A DNA stretch of 64,000 nucleotides from Nostoc commune NIES-4072 (GTDB lineage: Bacteria > Cyanobacteriota > Cyanobacteriia > Cyanobacteriales > Nostocaceae), in assembly GCF_003113895.1 (NCBI RefSeq), contig NZ_BDUD01000001.1:2145821-2209820 (forward strand). The letters are read 5' to 3'. The position numbers and the translations under genes are program-made. Every line of letters starts with the position of its first letter. Position 1 is the first letter of the stretch. Below, piece by piece: positions 44,551 to 53,900 of the stretch. Under the pieces are notes generated by a model. It saw only the letters and a list, made by a program, of their open reading frames with translations. It made no database searches and had not been told where the DNA came from.

Positions 44551-45927
44551 CTAAAACGAGCCAGAAACAAGTGGTTGTAGCTGTCCTTTATTTTGACGTA
44601 GACCATGCACAACCATTTTCACGCCGCTAGCTGGGTAACAAATCAAACCTCCAAATTTGGGGCGTTCTGGACGCTGACTGACTAGCTCTAATTCGTAACG
44701 TGAAAGAATAGTTGCTAATATCAGTTTCATTTCAAATAGGGCAAAAGTTCCGCCAATACACACACGAGAACCACCACCAAATGGTAGAAATTCGTAGGGA
44801 GAATATTGTTTTTCTAAAAAGCGCTCTGGCTGAAATTCTTTTGGTTGTGAATATAAATCTTCACGCTGATGTGTCGAATAAATATTAGCAAGTAGTATTG
44901 TTCCAGGGTTCAACTCGTAGCCCATTACTTTAACTGGAGACTCTACCAATCTAGGAAATGCAAATAACTGAGTTGGGTAAATTCGCAAAGCTTCATTACA
45001 AACAGCATTTAAGTACGGTAGTGCAAAAATGCTCATGGGGTCAGGGTTTTCGCCAAGACTGTCAAGTTCTGATAGTAGACGCGATCGCACAGCAGGTAAA
45101 CGATGAATCCAATACAAAGACCAAGCGATCGCAGTTCCAGAAGCATCACCAGCTGCAAATATGGGGGATAATAACAGATCGCGTACTTCTTGATTGCTTA
45201 ATGATTGACCTGTTTCATTTTCAGCAAAGATCAGATCGCTAATCATATCAGCGCGTGAAAAATCTGCTTGCTTACGACGTTCTTCAACCTCAGTCAATAG
45301 CAATTGAAAAAGCTCTTGTTGAAGGTAGAGGAGATATCCTTGTGGACTCCATCGACCTAAATTTCTTTCTCCAAAAATATTCCTCAGAATCTTATCTATT
45401 GGTGATTGTCCATATCTCATAATAGAAATAAACAAATGCTTAATTTTTTCAGAAAGCTTTCCTTCAGTTAAACCCATTACAACTTCTATACCCACTCGTA
45501 AGGTAATATCTTCAATTGTTTGGTATGCAACAAAAGGCTTTCCAAATGTCTGTTTACTGATAATCTTTTCTGTGAGTTCACAGATACGTCGCCCACAGGC
45601 TTGCATCCGCGCTCCATGAAAGCTTTGCATTAACAATTTGCGTCGATTTTTATGAATTAAACCATCAAGTTGGAGAACTCCTTGATTTCCTGTCATCAAG
45701 GCGAAACCCAAATTCAATTCGCCCCTAGCTGTAATTTCCTTAGTGTTTGTGAAAATCTCCTTTATTCCTAAAGGATTACTGACATAAATTGTTAGTGTAG
45801 AACCAAACATTAGAGTAACTATGTCACCATAATCTTTGAAAATAGCGTCCATATAACCAAAGGGATCGCTCTCGAATTGCAGACCGATTAACCAAGAAGG
45901 AGTTTTCGGCCCTGGGGGTAGTTTCAT
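44551..45927 (-). CDS. Cytochrome P450 (CYP110-like), atypical I-helix
   Basis: A 458-residue P450. The heme-binding loop is FLPFGGGSRVCIGGTFA with the Cys near residue 388; the K-helix is NEALRIYP (ExxR) and PERF lies before the heme loop. The I-helix reads FAAGDASGTAIAW where most relatives have FAGHETTATALAW. The acid is kept as Asp, but the conserved Thr is Ala and the next residue Ser. The ATG overlaps the NRPS stop codon by one base (TGATG), so translation is coupled and it clearly belongs to the cluster. It should oxidise the NRPS-PKS product; the altered I-helix may mean unusual chemistry. Confidence 0.9.
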   Translation of the reverse strand: MKLPPGPKTPSWLIGLQFESDPFGYMDAIFKDYGDIVTLMFGSTLTIYVSNPLGIKEIFTNTKEITARGELNLGFALMTGNQGVLQLDGLIHKNRRKLLMQSFHGARMQACGRRICELTEKIISKQTFGKPFVAYQTIEDITLRVGIEVVMGLTEGKLSEKIKHLFISIMRYGQSPIDKILRNIFGERNLGRWSPQGYLLYLQQELFQLLLTEVEERRKQADFSRADMISDLIFAENETGQSLSNQEVRDLLLSPIFAAGDASGTAIAWSLYWIHRLPAVRSRLLSELDSLGENPDPMSIFALPYLNAVCNEALRIYPTQLFAFPRLVESPVKVMGYELNPGTILLANIYSTHQREDLYSQPKEFQPERFLEKQYSPYEFLPFGGGSRVCIGGTFALFEMKLILATILSRYELELVSQRPERPKFGGLICYPASGVKMVVHGLRQNKGQLQPLVSGSF

Positions 45928-48900
45928 CAGCTTCTTTTACTCCCATTATTTAGAACGCATACAGCATTATCGATACAATCTTTGAGATGTTTAGCTAATT
46001 CTTGAATATGAGGTTCAACAAAAATCGAGAAATGATCGCCGGGAACTTCAATAACTTGAATAGGTTGACTAGAACATTTACCCCAACCTAGTAAGGGGTC
46101 ATTAGTATACCATTCGGGATTATCAAAGTCATGAATTATTTCTTTGTTAGCTCGAAATAAAGTTATAGATTGAGGATACACTTCAGGCACATAATTCCGC
46201 ATAGCTTGAACATGCGCTTTAAAAAGTTTGTAATAACGGAGAAAATCTTCAATTTCTGCATCACTAAAGATGAAATTGCCCTTTTGATTAATTAAATTAA
46301 GTTGCTCAGTTAATGGCAAATCTCGAAGTTCTTCAAAAGGTACTGAAAAATCTATATTATTATCAGTTTTTATTGATTCAGCTATGCGAAGTAAAAATTT
46401 TGCATCATCATCGTCTGTAGTTTCAATGCGTGTTTCTGATAATATGGCATCGATAACAACCAATAAACCTACTGTTTGTCCCTGTTTTTGTAATTGTTGC
46501 GCTATTTCAAAAGCTAGTACACCGCCGTAACAATGACCACCTAAAAGATAAGGGCCATTTGGCTGTATTTTACGGATTTCTAGTAGGTAACGAGTTGCTG
46601 TTTCTTCTACGGAAATAACTTCTGGTTTTTCTTTTTCTAGAGTATCTTCCAAAGCATAAAGTGGATAATCTTCACCAAGCCTCTTGGATAAATTAAAGTA
46701 TGGGCTAATATTTCCACCAGCACCATGTACACAGAAGAAAGGTATTTTGTCACCAGAAGAGTTAATTGCTACTAGATGAGAATTAGAAGTTTGACGGAAT
46801 GGCTGACTAACAATAGTCGCTAGTTTTTCAATTGTGGGATTTTCAAAAAGAGTAGACAGGGGAAGATTATGTCCAAATTTATCTTGAATCTGAGCCATCA
46901 AGCGGACAGCCAAAAATGAATGTCCACCCAAGTCAAAAAAGTTGTCTATTACCCCAATAGGTCTAGTATTTAGAAGGTTTTCCCAAAGTTTTACTAAAGC
47001 TAATTCCGTAAAGTTTCTAGGAATAACAAACGATTTATTACTATTATATTGTGTAATTTCGTTATTTTGTAGCGCAAGTTTGTCTACTTTACCATTAGGC
47101 GTAAGTGCAAGTTTATCCAGTACAACAAAAGTAGACGGTAGCATATAGTTAGGCAACTTTTGCTGCAATTCTGGCAACAATTGTGTAGCTATATCCTGTT
47201 TATCTGTCACCAGATATGCAATCAAACGCTGATTTTGTTGAGCATCACTACTGGCAATTACAACCGATTGTTGTACGTCTGGATGTTGTGCAATAACAGT
47301 CGCAACTTCACCTAATTCTACTCGAAAGCCTCTAATTTTTACTTGTTCATCATCTCGACCTAAATATTCAATATTACCATCTTTAATATATCGGACTAAA
47401 TCGCCTGTTTTGTAAAGTTTATTTCCGGGAATAAAGGGATTACTAATAAATCTTCTTTCAGTTAGTTCTGAACGATGTAAATAACCTTTTGCCAATCCGT
47501 CACCACCAATATAAAGTTTACCAACAACTCCTATCGGTGTTGGTTGTAAATCACGATTTAGCACATAAACTTGGGTATTGTCAATCGGACGACCAATAGG
47601 TACATTGGTTGCTTGTTGCAATAAACTAGTGTCGTAGTAAGTGGCGTTGGCGGAAACTTCCGATGAGCCGTAAAGATTGATGAGTCTCGCAAATGGTATT
47701 AATTCTTGAAAAGTTTTAACTAACTTAACAGAAAGTACTTCTCCGCTACTTATCCAGAGTTTTAGCTGTGATAACTTCTTGGCTAGATGGCTATAATTAT
47801 CAAGAAGTAAGCGTAGAAATGAAGGTACAAGTATGATCCGAGTAACTTTGTGATGCGCTAGAGTTTCTATAAATAATTGTGGGTCTAGTACAGTTGCATT
47901 GCTAATAATTACTGTAGGAATTCCTTGAAGCAAAGGAGCAAAAATTTCCCATACAGAATCTACAAAACTAATGGCTGTTTTTTGACAACAAACTTCTTTT
48001 TCGGTAAAAGGATAGGTTTTCCATAACCAGTGTAAGCCGTTGACTGTACCGCGATGAGTGCCAAGAACACCTTTAGGTATTCCAGTTGAACCAGAAGTGT
48101 AAATAATATAGGCGAGATTATCAGATGCAGAGATGTCAATAGGATTTTCCAAACTTTCTTGAGCAATTTTGTCTTTGTGGATATCTAAACAAACGATTTT
48201 ACTCGAAGATAATGATACTATTTTTAATATCTCTTGGTTGCTAATTAACAGCGATGCTTGAGAATCAGAGAGCATAAAATTTAGACGCTCTACTGGATAA
48301 CTTGGGTCAAGAGGAATATATGCACCGCCAGTTTTCAGAATAGCTATAATTCCTACTACCATATCTATGGAGCGTTCTAGACATAGAGCAACCAGAGTGT
48401 CTTTTTTTACACCCTGTTTTTGTAAATAATGTACAAGTTGATTAACTCTATGGTTAAGTTGACGATAAGTTAATTGCTCTGACTCGCTAATTAGTGCTAA
48501 AGAGTCAGGTGTGAGTTCAACTTGCTGCTCAAATAATTTATGCAGAGATGCATTTTGGGGATAATCTGTACGAGTTTGATTAAACTTAAATAATAGTTGC
48601 TCTTGCTCAGAAGGAGTTAGTAGAGACAATTCACTGAGATGTTGCTCTGGATTTGCAACGATATTTTCCAATAGGGTCTCAAAGTTGTTGATAAATTGGG
48701 TAATTGTTGTTGAATCAAAAATATCCGTATTGTACTCCAAACATCCTGTTAATCCCTCTTCAGATTCAGACATAGATAGGAAAATATCTAGTTGAGCTGT
48801 ACCACTGTCAAAGTCTAAAGTACGCAAAGTTAATCCAGACACTTGTTCCACAGACGTTGGAGTATTTTGTAGGACAAACATAACCTCATAAAGTGGATTT

Positions 48901-50036
48901 CTACTTAAGTCGCGTTCGGGTTGTAGTTCTTCTACAAGCATCTCAAAAGGCAAATCCTGATGTGCATAAGCATCGAGAGTCACTTCACGCACTCGATGTA
49001 AAAATTCGCAAAAACTGGGATTACCACTAAGCTTATTACGTAACACTAAAGTATTAACAAATAAACCTAGCATCCCTTCTAATTCTGCGCGGTTGCGGTT
49101 GGCAATTGGAGAACCAATTAAGATATCTTCTTGGTCTGTGTAACGATATAATAATATGTTAAATGCTGCCAGCAAACTCATAAATAAAGTTGTGTCTGCT
49201 TGCTGGCTTAATTGTCTGAGTGCATTAGTTAAAACTGTGGAGAATGTAAAGTACTGTTTAGCACCAGTAAAAGTAGTAACGTTAGGTCGCGGACGGTCTG
49301 TGGGTAATTGGAGTACAGGTAACTCACCCTTGAGTTGTTGTTTCCAATAATTTAATTGGGTTGCGAGGAATTCACCTTGGATGCGATCGCGCTGCCAAAT
49401 GGTAAAATCTGCATACTGAATGGGGAGTTCAGGTAAGGGAGAGGGCTGATTTGTAGAGAAAGCAGCGTACAGTGTTGACAACTCCCGCAGGAACACACCA
49501 CAAGACCATCCATCGGTGATAATGTGGTGCATGGTAACAAGCAAAACGTGTTCCTCTTCACTTAAGCGTACTAAAGCGGCTCTGACTAAAAGACATGAAG
49601 CTAAATTAAAGGGTTTTGTTGCTTCTTCTATTGCAAGTTCTTTAACCTCTGATTCCCAATCTTTACCAGACAAATGCTCGAAATTAATAATGGGTAAATC
49701 CCAATTTAGTTGGCGCACAATATTCTGTACTGGCTCTCCATTTACAAGTGTAAAATTTGTGCGCCAAACTTCGTGACGGTTGAGGATTTCATTCAAACTT
49801 TGTTGAAGGACTATAATATTTAACTGTCCTTTGATATGAAAAGCAATAGGAATATTATAAAAATAACTCCCGTGATAAAGTTGGTCAATAAACCATAATC
49901 TTTGTTGGGAGAAAGATAAAGGAATATTCTTAGAAACTTGACGTTTTGGAATAGTATCGACTTGAAACCTTCCTCCCTTCCATTTTTCTAGAAGGGCTTT
50001 TTTAGCGGGTGATAAATTAGAGTATTTTTGATCCAT
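45927..50036 (-). CDS. Terminal NRPS module C-A-PCP-TE, predicted for beta-alanine
   Basis: About 1369 residues, started at ATG 50036 with AGGTG before it (GTG 50045 is an alternative). Domains are C (about 20-450, HHIITDGWS active site), A (about 490-1000, LAYIIYTSGSTGIPKGV), PCP (FFDLGGHSFLAV) and TE (about 1105-1360). Lined up with GrsA, the A-domain pocket reads V-D-W-L-I-S-L-A-N-K, close to the beta-alanine code VDWVISLADK. SFVDSVWEIF in place of FDAS is the mark of beta-amino acid domains. The TE nucleophile is Cys (GGHCYGG, near residue 1169), not Ser. It ends the assembly line, adding beta-alanine and releasing the product. Confidence 0.9.
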   Translation of the reverse strand: MDQKYSNLSPAKKALLEKWKGGRFQVDTIPKRQVSKNIPLSFSQQRLWFIDQLYHGSYFYNIPIAFHIKGQLNIIVLQQSLNEILNRHEVWRTNFTLVNGEPVQNIVRQLNWDLPIINFEHLSGKDWESEVKELAIEEATKPFNLASCLLVRAALVRLSEEEHVLLVTMHHIITDGWSCGVFLRELSTLYAAFSTNQPSPLPELPIQYADFTIWQRDRIQGEFLATQLNYWKQQLKGELPVLQLPTDRPRPNVTTFTGAKQYFTFSTVLTNALRQLSQQADTTLFMSLLAAFNILLYRYTDQEDILIGSPIANRNRAELEGMLGLFVNTLVLRNKLSGNPSFCEFLHRVREVTLDAYAHQDLPFEMLVEELQPERDLSRNPLYEVMFVLQNTPTSVEQVSGLTLRTLDFDSGTAQLDIFLSMSESEEGLTGCLEYNTDIFDSTTITQFINNFETLLENIVANPEQHLSELSLLTPSEQEQLLFKFNQTRTDYPQNASLHKLFEQQVELTPDSLALISESEQLTYRQLNHRVNQLVHYLQKQGVKKDTLVALCLERSIDMVVGIIAILKTGGAYIPLDPSYPVERLNFMLSDSQASLLISNQEILKIVSLSSSKIVCLDIHKDKIAQESLENPIDISASDNLAYIIYTSGSTGIPKGVLGTHRGTVNGLHWLWKTYPFTEKEVCCQKTAISFVDSVWEIFAPLLQGIPTVIISNATVLDPQLFIETLAHHKVTRIILVPSFLRLLLDNYSHLAKKLSQLKLWISSGEVLSVKLVKTFQELIPFARLINLYGSSEVSANATYYDTSLLQQATNVPIGRPIDNTQVYVLNRDLQPTPIGVVGKLYIGGDGLAKGYLHRSELTERRFISNPFIPGNKLYKTGDLVRYIKDGNIEYLGRDDEQVKIRGFRVELGEVATVIAQHPDVQQSVVIASSDAQQNQRLIAYLVTDKQDIATQLLPELQQKLPNYMLPSTFVVLDKLALTPNGKVDKLALQNNEITQYNSNKSFVIPRNFTELALVKLWENLLNTRPIGVIDNFFDLGGHSFLAVRLMAQIQDKFGHNLPLSTLFENPTIEKLATIVSQPFRQTSNSHLVAINSSGDKIPFFCVHGAGGNISPYFNLSKRLGEDYPLYALEDTLEKEKPEVISVEETATRYLLEIRKIQPNGPYLLGGHCYGGVLAFEIAQQLQKQGQTVGLLVVIDAILSETRIETTDDDDAKFLLRIAESIKTDNNIDFSVPFEELRDLPLTEQLNLINQKGNFIFSDAEIEDFLRYYKLFKAHVQAMRNYVPEVYPQSITLFRANKEIIHDFDNPEWYTNDPLLGWGKCSSQPIQVIEVPGDHFSIFVEPHIQELAKHLKDCIDNAVCVLNNGSKRS

Positions 50037-50186
50037 GATTTGCACCTGTATCCATCCTAAAGCTTTCGTATTAGATTGGGTATGAACTATCTAACAGTCC
50101 AATTCATAACAATCTAATTTTATATATGTGTAACCCTATTATTTATTTGAAGGTATATATCTCATCTCTACATTTTAAATTGCACC

Positions 50187-50942
50187 TTATATTGCTTTCT
50201 TTCGACAAACAAAGCAAGCCATACTATTATCGTCAGATCCAAAATCTTTGAGCTTGTAATAACTAATCTCTTTAAAACCAGCTTTTTCTAGGCCCAATTG
50301 CACGTCTGATAAAAAGAAATCTTTTCTGAACCAAGTAGTATCTGAACGTTTCCACATATTTTCCATTAACTCAAATCCAGTAACCTTAATTTCCCAAATC
50401 CTTTCTTCTGGTTTATAGTGGAATATTTCAATCAATGCACATTCGTCATTAACATTAACATGGTCGAAAATTGGTGGACTAATTTCATGAAACCAATCTG
50501 TTATTGGTATAGTAAATACTAATAATCCATTATCTCGGAGTGCTGCATAGACGTTTCGGAAAACAGAAGTTAATTCTTCAGGGGTTAAAATAAATAGTAG
50601 AACAAGATGCGATAAAACGGCATCAAAAGTAGGTAGTAGTTCAAATTGACGTATATCATTAAGGATAAATTTACTCTTAGGTGCGTTGATTCTGGCATAA
50701 CGCAACAGTTCTTTAGAAGCATCAAGTCCAGTCATTTGATACCCTTTAAGATGAAGCTGTTGTACCAATTTTCCTGAACCACAACCAAGGTCGAGAATAT
50801 CTGCTTCCTTAGGAATATGTTGTAGCATTAAGTTTTCTAAAATAGGTATTACACCTGCTACTATTTCTTCATGTGTACTCTTTAATTCATTCTGCATCCG
50901 AGCAAAAGCTTCATAATCTGGAATAGGACTGAGTAGAGACAT
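50187..50942 (-). CDS. SAM-dependent methyltransferase
   Basis: A 251-residue class I methyltransferase. Motif I is DILDLGCGSGKLVQQL, then MTGLDASKELL, FDAVLSHLVLLFI and the post-motif LRDNGLLVFTIP. EIFHYKPEERIWEIKVTGF is as in small-molecule methyltransferases near glycine or polyketide types. AGGA lies 10 bases before the ATG. It sits between the second PKS and the NRPS gene, 44 bases behind the PKS stop codon, and so belongs to the cluster. It acts as a separate enzyme in trans; whether the target is O, N or C cannot be told. Confidence 0.85.
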   Translation of the reverse strand: MSLLSPIPDYEAFARMQNELKSTHEEIVAGVIPILENLMLQHIPKEADILDLGCGSGKLVQQLHLKGYQMTGLDASKELLRYARINAPKSKFILNDIRQFELLPTFDAVLSHLVLLFILTPEELTSVFRNVYAALRDNGLLVFTIPITDWFHEISPPIFDHVNVNDECALIEIFHYKPEERIWEIKVTGFELMENMWKRSDTTWFRKDFFLSDVQLGLEKAGFKEISYYKLKDFGSDDNSMACFVCRKKAI

Positions 50943-50986
50943 AAACTATTTTTCCTGTTTGCAAATAAAAGTTGAAAGTTAAATAA

Positions 50987-53900
50987 TTATTGTGGAAGAT
51001 TAGTTAAAAAAGATTCTACCTCTTTGTCAGATAACTCCTCAATTTTTTCCAACAGAAGTTGCTCAATAATTTCTGCTTGCTTAACTGGTATCATTGCTTC
51101 CAACAAAAGGTCACGTAGTGGTAAATCTACGGGAAACTTTGCTCGCAATCGAGAAACTAGTTGAGTTGCAATGATAGAGTCTCCTCCTAACTCATAAAAG
51201 TTGTCGTAAATACCAACTTCTGCAATTCCTAGTACCTCTTGCCATATTTGGGTAACTTGTTTTTCCAACTCGTTTATTGGAGCAATATATGAATTACTAA
51301 GATTAGGCCTGGAGTAGTGTGAGGATAAGTCTACTTGAGAGGAAAATTTTAAATCTGGTAGAGAGTTAAAATTAAATGTGCGCTCCCACCTAGCTTTTAT
51401 ATCTATCGTAGAAACAACAATCTGAGTTCCTTTATCTAGAGATAATATTCGTTGAAATACTTCGATAATTTCTGTTGGAGTAATGGCTAATTCTACCCCA
51501 AATGCCTGTTCAAATATTTTTTGGTCTTGATCTGTATTGAGTTGTATTTTGTCCCAGTTTATAGCGTACCACGGCAAAGAATGGTTTCGGTTGTGTCGGT
51601 TAGTAAAAGTATCTATGAGATGATTAGCTGCTGAATATAAACCTAAACCGAATCCTCCTAAAATGGAAGATAAAGAAGAGAAGACAATACAGAAATCTAA
51701 TTTTATATTATTTAAAACTTGTTCTAATACACTAATTTGGCGATGTTGAGAGTCAAATAAATTTCCTAATTCTATCTTACCAATTTCTGAAATTGAACTA
51801 AATATATTTTCACGCTTTATTCCAGTCGAATAAATAACCCCATGAATTTGACCAATATTCTCAGGTTTAAGGCTCTGATACATTTGCTCATAGTTGGTTG
51901 TATCTGCACCCAAGACCAAAATTTCTGCACCCAATTCAGCCAATGTTTGCAGTTTTTCGATTTTGCGTCTCACTTCATCTTCTGGGGTGTGAGTTTCCAG
52001 CCATCGTAAATATTCATCTTTTTGGGGAAAAGCAGAATCCTCGATAAATATAAGTTTGGCTTGTAGAGATTTTGCTAAATATTCTGCAAGTACAACTTCA
52101 ATAGTTTCTAATCCACCAATAAACAAGTAAACACCTTGTTTCCTCAACAGTATTTTTTCTTCAGCTACTGAGTCTAAGCAAACTGGCTCAAAAGTTTGTA
52201 CCCAACGGTAGGAACCACGATAAGCAACCACTAAATCTGAGGATACAGTTGTTAATTCACTTAAAAGTTGGTCAATAATATTTTTATAATTTTCTTGTTC
52301 TCCATCTTGTTGATTTTTCAAGGCAATATCGATACACTTACAGATAATGTTAGGATATTCTTGAGGAATAACTTTACATAAACCTAATATTGTTGCCTTT
52401 TCTGGATCTATTTTTTCATTGCCATTGACCTCTTGAATGTTATTTGATATGACATAAAGTTCTAAGCAATTGTTCGTAAAGTTACTGCGCTCGGCACGAT
52501 CGCTAATTTTGAGCTTACTAATGTTCTGCGTTAAAAACAGCAAACTGTTGAATTCTAAATACTTGCTATATTGAAAATTTTCTAGTTTATTAATGCTCCA
52601 TAAATAAACAATATTGTGGGGAATTTTACCTAATAATATGATTTTTTGAAACAAAGTGTCATAGTCTTCGTATATATAGGGATTAATTGTATAAACATAA
52701 TCGCTTACTTTACTAAACTTTTCTCCCTGCTTAACCGTAATGACATTTTTACCTTGATTTATCAACGCATTAATTAATTGTTCACCAACTCCTAAGTCAT
52801 CAACAAAAACTAGCCACTTGTCTTGTGTATATTTTATTTGAGAAGAGGATGAATTAAGCAGTAAAGAGCGTTTCCATGAAGGAACATAAAACCAGTCGGC
52901 AATATCTTGTTTATTATCTAATTTTACTGGCTTGCTATTTAAAGAGGGTGATGGGGATTTAGCATCAATCCAGTACCGTTGTCGTTCAAAGGGGTAAGTA
53001 GGCAAAGGCAAACGATGACGCTGCTCGTGGGTATAAAATCCCGACCAATCTATTTCTACACCAAAAAGCCACAACCGACCTAATGTCTGCAACAAAAAGT
53101 TAACATCAGATTGTTGGTCTTGAATATGGCGTAATGAAGTTAGTATTTGTTGTTTGCTATTTTTATCTAAATGCTGTGTTGTTAATGTGCTTAATGTTCG
53201 TCCTGGCCCCACTTCTAGAAAAACACCTTCAAACTGCTTTAACAGTAGAGATATTCCATCTGAAAACTTGACAGTTTGCCGCAAATGTTCACACCAATAA
53301 TCGGGATTTGTGGCTTGTGCATCTGTAATCCAAGTCCCAGTTACATTAGAAATAAACCGAATGCATGGTGGATTCAGTTTGACTTTTTTTACAGCTTGCA
53401 CAAATGGTTCCAATATTGGTTCCATCATTTGTGAATGAAAGGCATGGGATGTATGCAACAGTTGACATTCAACTTCTTTAGAGGATAATTGATTCTTTAG
53501 TGTTGCAACTGCCTCGTTTGTTCCAGACACTACACAGGAAGATGAGCTGTTAATCGCTGCGATTTGTAGAGAATTTTTATCCAACGTTTGTCCAGAGAGT
53601 AGCAACTGCACATCTTTTTCTGGAAGCCTAATTGCCAGCATACTTCCTCTGGGCACTTGTTGCATTAACTCTCCCCTTTTTGCCACAATCAATAGGGCAT
53701 CTTCTAGGGAAAATACACCTGCAACAGTTGCGGCGACATATTCCCCGATGCTATGACCAATCATTGCTTCTGGATGTATCCCCCATGACATTAATAACTG
53801 AGCTAGGGCGTACTCTGTAACAAACAACGCACTTTGGGTAAGGGCTGTTTGTTGTAGTTGCTTTGAAGCCGTCTCTGTGTCTTGTTCTTTGGGATAAAGT

